A stretch of DNA of 64,000 nt, from assembly GCF_014930365.1 (NCBI RefSeq), contig NZ_JABXWI010000015.1:186001-250000 (forward strand), given 5' to 3'. This stretch comes from Streptomyces caniscabiei. GTDB taxonomy: Bacteria; Actinomycetota; Actinomycetes; Streptomycetales; Streptomycetaceae. The translations under genes and the position numbers were made by a program. The first letter of the stretch is position 1, and every line of letters starts with the position of its first letter. Shown piece by piece: positions 24,052 to 32,079 of the stretch. Under the pieces are notes generated by a model. It ran no database searches. It was not told the DNA's origin and saw only the letters and a program-made list of their open reading frames with translations.

Positions 24052-25278
24052 TCAAAGGGCCTCCAGCGCATCCCTGAGCCTTTGCAGTAGAGCCACGTCG
24101 GGGTCGGGGGTGGTGAGTGGCCAAGGTGGGGTGGGGTGTGCTGCCTCGACGCCGGCCGTCATCCCGGCGACGGGCCCGGCCGCGAGCCCGGCGGTGGACC
24201 CGACCGAGAGCCCGGCCGACGGCCCGGAGCCGGTGTCGGACGCGGTGAGGTGGTGCGGGTCGGCCGGTGCGAGGTGAGCCGGGTCGGCCTGTATGAAGGG
24301 CCCCGGGTCGGCCGCTGCGATGCGGCTGGGGTCGGCCGGTGCGAGGTGGTGCGCGGCGACCGGGGTGAGGTGGCTCGGGCCGGTTCGGTTCGGGCCGGGT
24401 GGAGAGGGGAGGCCCGGGTGGGTGGCGGGGGCGTGACCCCGTGGGGTGGCGGGGGCGTCGCCCGGCCGGGTCCCCACCGGCCCTGGGGGGACCGGTGGGG
24501 ACGGAACCGAACCCGTGGGGACCGGTGGGGACGGGACCAGACCCGTGGGGGCCGATGGGGACGGGACCGGACTGCGCCGGGCCGTGGATATGAGGCCGGC
24601 CGCCGCCAGTCTTCGCACGTCGACCAGGGTGTGGAAGGCGGGGCGGCCCAGGGTCAGCGAGATCTCGGCGGCCGTACGGAGGCCGTTGACCTGGCCCAGT
24701 ACGGCTCCCTGCCGGGCCGGGACCGGCGGTGCGTCCAGGCCGGCCGCCCTGACCAGCGGGGCCTCGTCCGTCGCCGGGTCGGGCCAGATGCGGTGCAGCA
24801 GGTCGCGGCGGCGCCGGGCCTCGCGCTCCACGGTGGCCACCGGCACCGGCCGGATCGGTCCCAGCCAGTGCGCGGCCCCGTAACGGAAGCTGGCCGGCGC
24901 GCTGCTCGGGCCGAGGACGAAGTACGCCGCGTCGAAGAGGGCCCCCGCGTGGCACAGCTCCAGCGCGCCCCGGGCGACCCGGCCGCTGTCGACCAGGAAC
25001 CGCCCGACCCGCAGCCCGGCCCCGGCCGTGTCGACCGCCTCCCGCCAGCCGTCGGAGTCCAGGATGCCGCCGGTGGCGAGCAGTACGTCCAGGCCCGGGG
25101 AGCGAGGGCTCTCGGCGTGCACGACCTTCCCCTCGGACAGGTACAGCGACCCGCTCTCGCGCAGCAGGACGCCGGTGGCGCGCTCGGCGGCGAGCCGGGT
25201 CAGCATCGGCGAGACGGCCTGCCGGAAGTGCTCCCCGCGCACGGGCAGCGGGGGCGCCGGTGTGGTGATCACGCTCAT
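24052..25278 (-). CDS. DUF4388/PATAN-like domain protein with repeat-rich C-terminus
   Basis: A 408-residue protein. ATG 25278 overlaps the stop of the preceding gene by 4 bases (ATGA), indicating translational coupling. Residues 10-70 resemble the DUF4388/PATAN domain (MLTRLAAERATGVLLRE, then GSLYLSEGKVVHAES), used in signalling proteins of predatory and gliding bacteria. Residues 75-240 form a helical region with a winged-helix-like end (LRTAAEISLTLGRPAFHTLVDVRRLAAAGLI). From about 245 the chain is repetitive: three decapeptides of the type VPSPPVPTGS encoded by 30-bp DNA repeats, then ADPxHLAP-like units. The product may be a regulator within the Roadblock operon; the role is unknown. Confidence 0.75.
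   Translation of the reverse strand: MSVITTPAPPLPVRGEHFRQAVSPMLTRLAAERATGVLLRESGSLYLSEGKVVHAESPRSPGLDVLLATGGILDSDGWREAVDTAGAGLRVGRFLVDSGRVARGALELCHAGALFDAAYFVLGPSSAPASFRYGAAHWLGPIRPVPVATVEREARRRRDLLHRIWPDPATDEAPLVRAAGLDAPPVPARQGAVLGQVNGLRTAAEISLTLGRPAFHTLVDVRRLAAAGLISTARRSPVPSPSAPTGLVPSPPVPTGSVPSPPVPPGPVGTRPGDAPATPRGHAPATHPGLPSPPGPNRTGPSHLTPVAAHHLAPADPSRIAAADPGPFIQADPAHLAPADPHHLTASDTGSGPSAGLSVGSTAGLAAGPVAGMTAGVEAAHPTPPWPLTTPDPDVALLQRLRDALEAL
24487..24576 (-). repeat. Three tandem 30-bp repeats inside the DUF4388-like gene
   Basis: Units at 24487-24516, 24517-24546 and 24547-24576 each start with a GGGGACCGGTGGGGACGG-type sequence. They encode three proline-rich decapeptides. In-frame period and drift suggest the number can change by slippage or unequal recombination. 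Confidence 0.85.
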
Positions 25279-25673
25279 GCCAGCACCAGCCGTCCCGCCA
25301 TCTCGCCGAGCCGGATCCGGGCCAGCGCGAGGTTGCCGTCCGTACGCGTCAGCCACAGGTGCAGGAACACGCTGCTGTCGAACGTCGTCCGCACGAACCG
25401 CAGCACGTGGTACGTGTCCCGGTTGCTGACGATCAGGTCCTCGACCGGCAGATCCGCCCCGGACCAGTCGGAACCCTCCTCCGGCGCGAACGCCCGGTGC
25501 TCCGCCGCGAGCCGCGCCAGTTCCGCCGCCTCCGCCGCGGTCGTCTCGTGGTCACCGCCGGGTGCCTCCCCGACCGTGCCCAGCGCCAGTCCGCTGGTCC
25601 AGTCGACCACCGCGGCGCCCAGGGCACCGGGCAGCCTCATGGCCTCCACCAGACACTCGTCGATTCCGGGCAC
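25275..25673 (-). CDS. Roadblock/LC7 domain protein (first of three)
   Basis: A 132-residue protein starting at GTG 25673 with GGAGGGGAGC upstream; first gene of the operon. The Roadblock pattern is clear: LGAAVVDWTSGLALGTVGE, a middle helix rich in Ala and Glu, VEDLIVSNRDTYHVLRFV, and the end VFLHLWLTRTDGNLALARIRLGEMAG. It is similar in layout to the last protein of the operon (22985-23359), so the two probably arose by duplication. Its stop overlaps the next start. Confidence 0.87.
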   Translation of the reverse strand: MPGIDECLVEAMRLPGALGAAVVDWTSGLALGTVGEAPGGDHETTAAEAAELARLAAEHRAFAPEEGSDWSGADLPVEDLIVSNRDTYHVLRFVRTTFDSSVFLHLWLTRTDGNLALARIRLGEMAGRLVLA

Positions 25674-26057
25674 CGTGGCTCCCCTCCTGCCTGCGGTTCG
25701 GCTGAGTGACGCAGACGCTACGCAACGTGTGCGCGAGGGGTGAGGAATCTGGCATTTTCCAGCGGAACATGCGGACAGGCCACTAAGGTGGGCCGACTTG
25801 CCTGCTTTTCACCACTGTTGGGGTCGGGGAGGCACGTCAGCGCCCTGAGGTGGGCCTATGCGGCTGCCCTGCATGCCGGGCCCGGACGGGACGCCGACCG
25901 TTGACCATTCTGGGGGGCGCGAGGGGCGCGGGAAGGGGCGCGGCCATTCACCGTGGGGCGCCACCAAGCCCCTTGAGGGGCGCGGGGAACCGCGCGACCA
26001 GCCACGATCAAGCTGTAGCCGCCATACGACAGCCCCCCACGAACCGGAAGGCGACCG
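25674..26057. other. Intergenic region upstream of the Roadblock operon
   Basis: A 384-base region. The right half carries one copy of the dispersed repeat (25976-25995) and GC-rich partial copies near 25915-25945. The left part should carry the operon promoter but I see no clear elements. No gene is supported. Confidence 0.4.
25976..25995 (-). repeat. Dispersed intergenic repeat, copy 4
   Basis: The reverse-complement form AGGGGCGCGGGGAACCGCGC differs from the common form by one base and is followed by GACCAGCCACGA, also seen after copy 7. Confidence 0.8.
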
Positions 26058-27515
26058 TCAGAGCCCCAACAACCCCGCCCGCTCAGCTCCCCCCGCCTCC
26101 GCCACGAGCTCCTCCACGGTCTGCGCGCGCCGCGCCACCGCGAACCGCATCCCCCCGTCCCCGGGCGCGTACCCGTAGATCCCCGGCCGGGGCAGGGAGT
26201 TGTACGCGTAGTGGTGCGCGAAGTAGTACGCGCCGGTGTCCAGCGCGGCCGCGTAGTCCCCGGGCTCGAACAGCGGCAGCGCGCGCCCCTCCGCCAGCAG
26301 GTCCCCGGCGAAGCAGGCGGGCCCCGCCACGTCCTGCGTCACCAACGGCCCCTCCTTCACCCGCCCCTTCGCGTCGTACGCGGCGATCCGCAGCGGCCAG
26401 GAGCCCGGCGCGTACACCGTCCGGGTCGCCACCTGCACCCCGGCGTGGGTGACGGCGATGGCCCGCCCGCCCGCGCTCTTGGTGTACTCCACCCGCGCCA
26501 CGACCGTCCCGTGCTTCGCCAGCAGCGACCTGCCGAACTCGGTCACCAGCCCGTACCGCCCGTCGAACAGCCCCGGCACCGCCTCCGCCAGCAGCCGCGC
26601 GTACTGCTCGTACGTCGGTGTCGCCGCCTCCGACGCGAAGTTCACCGGCAGCCCCCCGCCGATGTCGATGGTGTCGATCTGCCGCCGCCCGATCCGCCGG
26701 TTGATCTCCTCCGCCAGCTCGTACGTCTCCGTGATCCCCCGCGTCATCAGCGACAGCGGGATGCCCTGCGACCCGGTGTGCGCGTGCAGCCGGCTCAGCC
26801 AGGGCCGGTCCAGATACGCCTGGACGACCCACTCCCGGGCGCCCTCGTCCCGGAGCGCCACCCCGAACTTCGAGGTGGCCGTCGCCGTGGACAGCGCGTC
26901 GATCGCGCCCCCGCCGACCTGCGGGTTCACCCGGATGCCGATGGGGGAGCGGGTGGCGGCCGACCGGACGAGCGCGTCGATGCGGGCCAGCTCCTGCGGA
27001 TTGTCCGCGTTGACGGCGATGCCCAGCGCCAGCGCCTCCCGCAGCTCGGCCGCGGTCTTGGCGGGGGAGTCGAGCACGGTCAGCCTCGGCGGCACCCCGG
27101 CCGCCCGCGCCAGGGCCAGTTCCCCGGCGCTCGCCACCTCCGCGCCGATCCCCGCCCCGCGCAGCAGCCGCAGCACCGGCACGAGCGGTGTCGCCTTCAC
27201 GGCGAACGCGTGCAGCACGGGCGTCCCCGGCGCCGTCACCGCGTCGAACGCCCTGCGCAGCGCCCCCGCCGATGCCCGGATCCCGGTCACGTCGAGCAGC
27301 GCGACGACCGGCTCGCCGGGCCCCAGCAGCCCCTGCTCCACCGCCGCCCGCACGGCCTCGTCGCGCCGCGCGGCCCGCTCGCCGTCGGTGTCGAACAGCC
27401 GCAGCGTGCGCTCGGCGTCCGCCTCGTCCTGCGGGGCGCCGGGCCGTTCCCCTTCGATCCCGTTCGTCACGTCTCCCATCTCTTCCCCCGTTGTCGTGTC
27501 GTCGTCCGAAGCCAT
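26058..27515 (-). CDS. PLP-dependent fold-type III decarboxylase (DapDC/ornithine decarboxylase group)
   Basis: About 485 residues from ATG 27515; ATG 27479 has a better ribosome site (GGGGGAAGAG) and may be the real start. The PLP lysine is in HAFAVKATPLVPVLRLL. The HTGSQG and DIGGGLPV loops bind the cofactor phosphate. The active-site Cys region is AGPACFAGDLLAEG, and the C-terminal tyrosine motif DTGAYYFAHHYAYNSLPRP matches the group. These enzymes decarboxylate diaminopimelate, Lys, Orn, Arg or related acids. It is divergent from the hut operon across a shared control region. Substrate is unknown; it is not the core lysA by context. Confidence 0.85.
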   Translation of the reverse strand: MASDDDTTTGEEMGDVTNGIEGERPGAPQDEADAERTLRLFDTDGERAARRDEAVRAAVEQGLLGPGEPVVALLDVTGIRASAGALRRAFDAVTAPGTPVLHAFAVKATPLVPVLRLLRGAGIGAEVASAGELALARAAGVPPRLTVLDSPAKTAAELREALALGIAVNADNPQELARIDALVRSAATRSPIGIRVNPQVGGGAIDALSTATATSKFGVALRDEGAREWVVQAYLDRPWLSRLHAHTGSQGIPLSLMTRGITETYELAEEINRRIGRRQIDTIDIGGGLPVNFASEAATPTYEQYARLLAEAVPGLFDGRYGLVTEFGRSLLAKHGTVVARVEYTKSAGGRAIAVTHAGVQVATRTVYAPGSWPLRIAAYDAKGRVKEGPLVTQDVAGPACFAGDLLAEGRALPLFEPGDYAAALDTGAYYFAHHYAYNSLPRPGIYGYAPGDGGMRFAVARRAQTVEELVAEAGGAERAGLLGL

Positions 27516-27573
27516 ACGGCCAGTGTGTCCAGCCAAACATCGACGGCGCGCCACCGCTGGCCCTACGGCTGTA

Positions 27574-27602
27574 TTGACTAGCTCTATTCATCAAGTCAGG
27601 AT
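27574..27602 (+). promoter_or_regulatory. Housekeeping-type promoter of the hut operon
   Basis: TTGACT (27574-27579) and CAGGAT (27597-27602) are separated by 17 bases, close to the Streptomyces SigHrdB consensus. A transcript would start near 27609, about 28 bases before the hutU start. Confidence 0.6.
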
Positions 27603-27610
27603 GTGAATAG
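27584..27610. promoter_or_regulatory. Candidate operator in the hut promoter
   Basis: CTATTCA (27584-27590) and TGAATAG (27604-27610) are perfect inverted arms separated by 13 bases. They cover the promoter spacer and the -10 region, the placement expected of a repressor site. The AT-rich arms stand out in this GC-rich DNA. The binding regulator is not known. Confidence 0.55.
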
Positions 27611-27636
27611 TTGCTGTAAAGCGAGGAGGCAGACCC

Positions 27637-29301
27637 GTGTCAGGACCCCGCCCCGTTCGAGCGTCGCGTGGTACGGAACTCAGCGCTCTGGGCTGGCAGC
27701 AGGAAGCCGCCCTGCGCATGCTCCAGAACAACCTCGACCCCGAGGTCGCCGAGCACCCCGACAAGCTCGTCGTCTACGGCGGCACGGGCAAGGCCGCCCG
27801 AGACTGGCGCTCCTTCGACGCCATGGTCCGCACCCTGCGGACCCTCAAGCAGGACGAGACGATGCTCGTCCAGTCCGGCCGCCCCGTCGGCGTCATGCAG
27901 ACCCACGAGTGGGCCCCCCGCGTCCTCATCGCCAACTCCAACCTCGTCGGCGACTGGGCCAACTGGGAGGAGTTCCGCCGCCTGGAACGGCTCGGCCTGA
28001 CCATGTACGGGCAGATGACGGCCGGTTCCTGGATCTACATCGGCACCCAGGGCATCCTCCAGGGCACCTACGAGACCTTCGCCGCCGTCGCCGCCAAGAA
28101 GTTCGGCGGCACCCTCGCCGGGACGATCACCCTCACCGCCGGTCTCGGCGGCATGGGCGGCGCCCAGCCCCTGGCCGTGACCATGAACGACGGCGTCGCG
28201 ATCTGTATCGACGTCGACCCGCGCGCGATCGAGCGCCGCATCGAGCACCGCTACCTCGACGTCAGGGCCGACTCCCTCGACCACGCCCTCCAGCTGGCCG
28301 TCGAGGCCCGGGACGCCCGCCGCCCCCTCTCCATCGGCGTCCTCGGCAACGCCGCCGACCTCGTCCCCCAGCTCCTCGCCATGGGCGCCCCCGTCGACAT
28401 CGTCACCGACCAGACCTCCGCCCACGACCCGCTGGCCTACCTCCCGGTGGGCGTCGACTTCGACGACATGACGTCGTACGCGGCGAAGGACCCGGCCGGC
28501 TTCACGACCCGCGCCCGCGAGTCCATGGCCCGGCACGTCGAGGCCATGGTCGGCTTCCTGGACGCCGGAGCGGAGGTCTTCGACTACGGCAACTCCATCC
28601 GGGGCGAGGCCCGACTCGCCGGATACGACCGGGCGTTCGCCTTCCCCGGCTTCGTCCCCGCCTACATCCGGCCGCTGTTCTGCGAGGGCAAGGGCCCCTT
28701 CCGGTGGGCGGCCCTCTCCGGCGACCCCGCCGACATCGCCAAGACCGACAGGGCGATCCTCGACCTGTTCCCCGAGAACGAGTCCCTGCACCGGTGGATC
28801 AAAATGGCCGGCGAGCGCGTCCACTTCCAGGGCCTCCCGGCCCGCATCTGCTGGCTGGGCTACGGCGAGCGGGACAGGGCGGGTGAGAGGTTCAACGACA
28901 TGGTGGCCTCCGGCGAACTCGCCGCCCCCCTGGTCATCGGCCGCGACCACCTCGACTCCGGTTCCGTCGCCTCCCCCTACCGCGAGACCGAGGCCATGCT
29001 CGACGGCTCCGACGCGATCGCCGACTGGCCGCTGCTGAACGCCATGGTCAACGTCGCCTCCGGCGCCTCCTGGGTGTCGATCCACCACGGCGGCGGCGTC
29101 GGCATGGGCCGCTCCCTCCACGCCGGGCAGGTCACGGTCGCCGACGGCACGAGGCTGGGCGGCGAGAAGGTCCGCCGGGTCCTCACCAACGACCCCGGCA
29201 TGGGCGTGATCCGCCACGTCGACGCCGGATACGACATCGCGGAGTCCGTCGCCGACGAGCGGGGCGTACGGGTACCGATGCGTGAAGGCGGCGACGCGTG
29301 A
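27637..29301 (+). CDS. hutU: Urocanate hydratase (urocanase)
   Basis: A 554-residue enzyme starting at GTG 27637 with GAGGAGG upstream. It adds water to urocanate to give imidazolonepropionate, the second step of histidine breakdown, using tightly bound NAD+. The NAD-binding loop GLGGMGGAQPLAVTM, the conserved DVDPRAIERRIEHRYLD block, and the Cys-containing FPGFVPAYIRPLFCEGKGP segment are all present. The C-terminal WVSIHHGGGVGMGRSLHAG is also standard. Length is normal. Its TGA overlaps the GTG of the M20 hydrolase, so the genes are coupled. Confidence 0.97.
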   Translation: MSGPRPVRASRGTELSALGWQQEAALRMLQNNLDPEVAEHPDKLVVYGGTGKAARDWRSFDAMVRTLRTLKQDETMLVQSGRPVGVMQTHEWAPRVLIANSNLVGDWANWEEFRRLERLGLTMYGQMTAGSWIYIGTQGILQGTYETFAAVAAKKFGGTLAGTITLTAGLGGMGGAQPLAVTMNDGVAICIDVDPRAIERRIEHRYLDVRADSLDHALQLAVEARDARRPLSIGVLGNAADLVPQLLAMGAPVDIVTDQTSAHDPLAYLPVGVDFDDMTSYAAKDPAGFTTRARESMARHVEAMVGFLDAGAEVFDYGNSIRGEARLAGYDRAFAFPGFVPAYIRPLFCEGKGPFRWAALSGDPADIAKTDRAILDLFPENESLHRWIKMAGERVHFQGLPARICWLGYGERDRAGERFNDMVASGELAAPLVIGRDHLDSGSVASPYRETEAMLDGSDAIADWPLLNAMVNVASGASWVSIHHGGGVGMGRSLHAGQVTVADGTRLGGEKVRRVLTNDPGMGVIRHVDAGYDIAESVADERGVRVPMREGGDA

Positions 29302-30641
29302 CCCGGAGCCGCAGCGGACACGACGGCGACTCCCCGGTGCGGGCCGGGGATCCGGCGCCGTCCGCGACACCGGCCGGGCGGGCCGCCGCCCCCGGGACCG
29401 CGCGGCAGGCCGTCCGAGGCGCCTCCTTCCACGAGATGTGGCGGGACCTCGCGCCCATCGGGCGGCACGCCGACTCCGGCGGGTACCGCCGGTTCGCGTG
29501 GACCGGCGCCGACGCCGAGTGCCGGGCCTGGTTCGAGGAACAGGCACGCGACCGGCAACTGGCCTACGAGGTCGATCGCAACGGCAACCAGTGGGCCTGG
29601 CTGGGCGACCCCGCCGCCGGGGACGCCGTCGTCACGGGGTCCCATCTCGACTCCGTGCCCGACGGCGGTGCCTTCGACGGCCCCCTCGGCGTGGTGTCGT
29701 CCTTCGCCGCGCTCGACGAACTCCGCGCCCGGGGCGCCCGGTTCGACAAGCCCCTCGCCGTCGTCAACTTCGGCGACGAGGAGGGCGCCCGGTTCGGGCT
29801 GGCCTGCGTCGGGTCACGCCTGGCCGCCGGGCAGCTCACCGTCGAACAGGCCGGGCGGCTGACCGACGGCGACGGCGTCACGCTGTCGCGGGCGATGGAG
29901 GCCGCCGGACACGACCCCGAGCGCATCGGACCGGACCCGGAGCGGCTCGCACGGATCGGCGCGTTCGTCGAACTCCACGTCGAGCAGGGGCGGGCCCTGG
30001 ACCTGTCCGGCGACGCCGTCGGCATCGCCAGCTCCATCTGGCCGCACGGACGGTGGCGGTTCGACTTCCGCGGCGAGGCCAACCACGCGGGCACGACCCG
30101 CCTCGTGGACCGCCGGGACCCCATGCTGTCGTACGCGGAGACCGTGCTCGCCGCCCGCCGGGAGGCACGGCTCGCCGGTGCCGTCGCCACCTTCGGCAAG
30201 ATCGCCGTCGAGCCCAACGGCGTCAACGCCATCCCCTCCCTCGTGCGCGGCTGGCTCGACTCCCGCGCCGAGGACCAGACGACGCTGGACACGGTCGTCG
30301 GCGCCGTCGAGGAGGCCGCCCGGGACTTCGCCCAGGCGCACGGGATCGAACTGGACGTCGTCCGCGAGTCCTTCACCCCCGTCGTCGAGTTCGAACACGC
30401 CCTGCGGGACGAGATCGCCCGCATCCTGGGCCGCGACACCGCCGATCTGAAGGTGCCGGTGCTCGGGACCGGCGCCGGACACGACGCCGGGATCCTCTCC
30501 GGGACCGTCCCGACCGCCATGCTGTTCGTGCGCAACCCGACGGGCGTCTCGCACTCCCCGGCCGAGCACGCCGCCGAGGACGACTGCCTGGCCGGGGTGA
30601 CCGCGCTCGCCGACGTACTGGAAGGGCTGGCCCGCAGGTGA
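29298..30641 (+). CDS. M20-family amidohydrolase (allantoate amidohydrolase/N-carbamoyl-amino acid hydrolase type) in the hut operon
   Basis: A 447-residue metal hydrolase starting at GTG 29298 (GTGA overlap with hutU). The metal ligands are visible in GSHLDSVPDGGAFDGPLGVV (His and Asp), FGDEEGARFG (Glu), the dimer-domain FRGEANHAGTT, and the C-terminal HSPAEHAAEDDC. The family removes carbamoyl, formyl-like or allantoate amides from amino acid derivatives. Its location between hutU and hutF, and the absence of a recognisable hutG nearby, suggest it acts as the N-formylglutamate deformylase. This is inference; allantoate hydrolysis is the usual automated name. Confidence 0.88.
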   Translation: MTRSRSGHDGDSPVRAGDPAPSATPAGRAAAPGTARQAVRGASFHEMWRDLAPIGRHADSGGYRRFAWTGADAECRAWFEEQARDRQLAYEVDRNGNQWAWLGDPAAGDAVVTGSHLDSVPDGGAFDGPLGVVSSFAALDELRARGARFDKPLAVVNFGDEEGARFGLACVGSRLAAGQLTVEQAGRLTDGDGVTLSRAMEAAGHDPERIGPDPERLARIGAFVELHVEQGRALDLSGDAVGIASSIWPHGRWRFDFRGEANHAGTTRLVDRRDPMLSYAETVLAARREARLAGAVATFGKIAVEPNGVNAIPSLVRGWLDSRAEDQTTLDTVVGAVEEAARDFAQAHGIELDVVRESFTPVVEFEHALRDEIARILGRDTADLKVPVLGTGAGHDAGILSGTVPTAMLFVRNPTGVSHSPAEHAAEDDCLAGVTALADVLEGLARR

Positions 30642-31996
30642 CGGAGACGACCTACTGGCTCGAACACGCCTGGCTCGGCACGCACGTCGAGCCGGGCGTG
30701 ACCCTCACGGCGACCACCGGCGGCCCCGGCGGCCCCGGCGGCCGCATCACCGCCGTGCGCACCGGGACGCCCACCCCGCCCCCGGGCGCGGTCGTCCTGC
30801 GCGGGCTGACCCTGCCCGGCCTCGCCAACGCCCACAGCCACGCCTTCCACCGGGCCCTGCGCGGCACCGTCCAGGTCGGCTCGGGCACCTTCTGGACCTG
30901 GCGCGAGGTCATGTACCGGGTGGCGGACCGGCTGACCCCGGACACCTACCACGCCCTCGCGCGGGCCGTGTACGCGGAGATGGCGCTGGCCGGGATCACG
31001 GCCGTCGGCGAGTTCCACTATGTGCACCACACCCCCGGCGGCACCCCGTACGCCGACCCGAACGCCATGGGCGAGGCGCTCGTCCAGGCCGCCGCCGAGG
31101 CGGGCATCCGGATCACCCTCCTCGACACGGCCTACCTCTCCGCCGGCTTCGGCAAGGCGCCCGACCCCCACCAGCTCCGCTTCTCCGACGGCACGGCCGA
31201 GGCCTGGGCCGAACGCTGTTCAGTTCTCAAGGACCGGGATCACGCGCGGATCGGTGCTGCCGTGCACTCCGTACGGGCCGTCCCCGCCGGGCAGTTGGCG
31301 ACGGTGGCGCGCTGGGCCGAGGAGCGGGGGGCCCCGCTGCATGTGCACCTGTCGGAGCAGACGGCGGAGAACGACGCCTGCCACGAGGCGCACGGGTGCA
31401 CTCCCACGCAACTCCTCGCCGACCACGGTGTGCTGGGGCCGCGCACGACCGGCGTCCACAACACCCACCTCACCGACGAGGACATCGCCCTCATCGGCGC
31501 CAGCGGCACCGGCACCTGTATGTGCCCCACCACCGAACGGGACCTCGCGGACGGCATCGGACCCGCCGCCGCCCTGCAACGGGCGGGCTCCCCGCTCTCC
31601 CTCGGCTCCGACAGCCACGCCGTCGTCGACCTGCTCGAAGAGGCGCGCGCGATGGAGCTGAACGAGCGGCTGCGCACCCGCACGCGCGGCCACTGGACGG
31701 CGGCGGCCCTCCTGCGGGCGGCCTCCGCCGACGGTCACGCGGCGATCGGCTGGGACGACGCCGGCGCCCTGGAGACAGGCGCCCTCGCCGACTTCACGAC
31801 GATCGCGCTCGACTCCGTCAGGACAGCGGGGCCGCTTCCACGGCTCGGTGCGGAGACGGCTGTATTCGCCGCGTCGGCAGCAGACGTGTCGCACACGGTG
31901 GTGGCAGGTCGGCACGTCGTACGGGACGGGGCGCACGCGCTCGTACCGGATGTGCCGAAAGCCCTCGCGGACGCCGTCGCAGCGCTGCGCGGATGA
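30638..31996 (+). CDS. hutF: Formimidoylglutamate deiminase
   Basis: A 452-residue amidohydrolase starting at GTG 30638 (GTGA overlap). It converts N-formimidoyl-L-glutamate to N-formyl-L-glutamate and ammonia. The zinc motif ANAHSHAFHRAL is near residue 65. The HVHLSEQTAENDACHEAHG stretch with conserved His, Glu and Cys is diagnostic. The late motifs LGSDSHAVVDL and a short C-terminal beta sandwich complete the fold. Its presence shows the five-step (formylglutamate) route rather than direct formiminoglutamase cleavage. The stop overlaps an in-frame ATG of the hutI frame. Confidence 0.93.
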   Translation: MTETTYWLEHAWLGTHVEPGVTLTATTGGPGGPGGRITAVRTGTPTPPPGAVVLRGLTLPGLANAHSHAFHRALRGTVQVGSGTFWTWREVMYRVADRLTPDTYHALARAVYAEMALAGITAVGEFHYVHHTPGGTPYADPNAMGEALVQAAAEAGIRITLLDTAYLSAGFGKAPDPHQLRFSDGTAEAWAERCSVLKDRDHARIGAAVHSVRAVPAGQLATVARWAEERGAPLHVHLSEQTAENDACHEAHGCTPTQLLADHGVLGPRTTGVHNTHLTDEDIALIGASGTGTCMCPTTERDLADGIGPAAALQRAGSPLSLGSDSHAVVDLLEEARAMELNERLRTRTRGHWTAAALLRAASADGHAAIGWDDAGALETGALADFTTIALDSVRTAGPLPRLGAETAVFAASAADVSHTVVAGRHVVRDGAHALVPDVPKALADAVAALRG

Positions 31997-32079
31997 CCCC
32001 CGCCGGCCCGCCCGCGCGACCGGCCCCCGAACCCCGGCCCGATTCCGAACCGACCGCCGACCAGGCAACCAAGGACGCC

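Noticed and set aside
24487..24576. Possible CRISPR array from regular 30-bp units
   Set aside because: The units are directly adjacent without unique spacers and lie in frame within a gene.
27555..27636. Possible riboswitch before hutU
   Set aside because: The transcript predicted from the promoter has only about 28 untranslated bases, too short for one.
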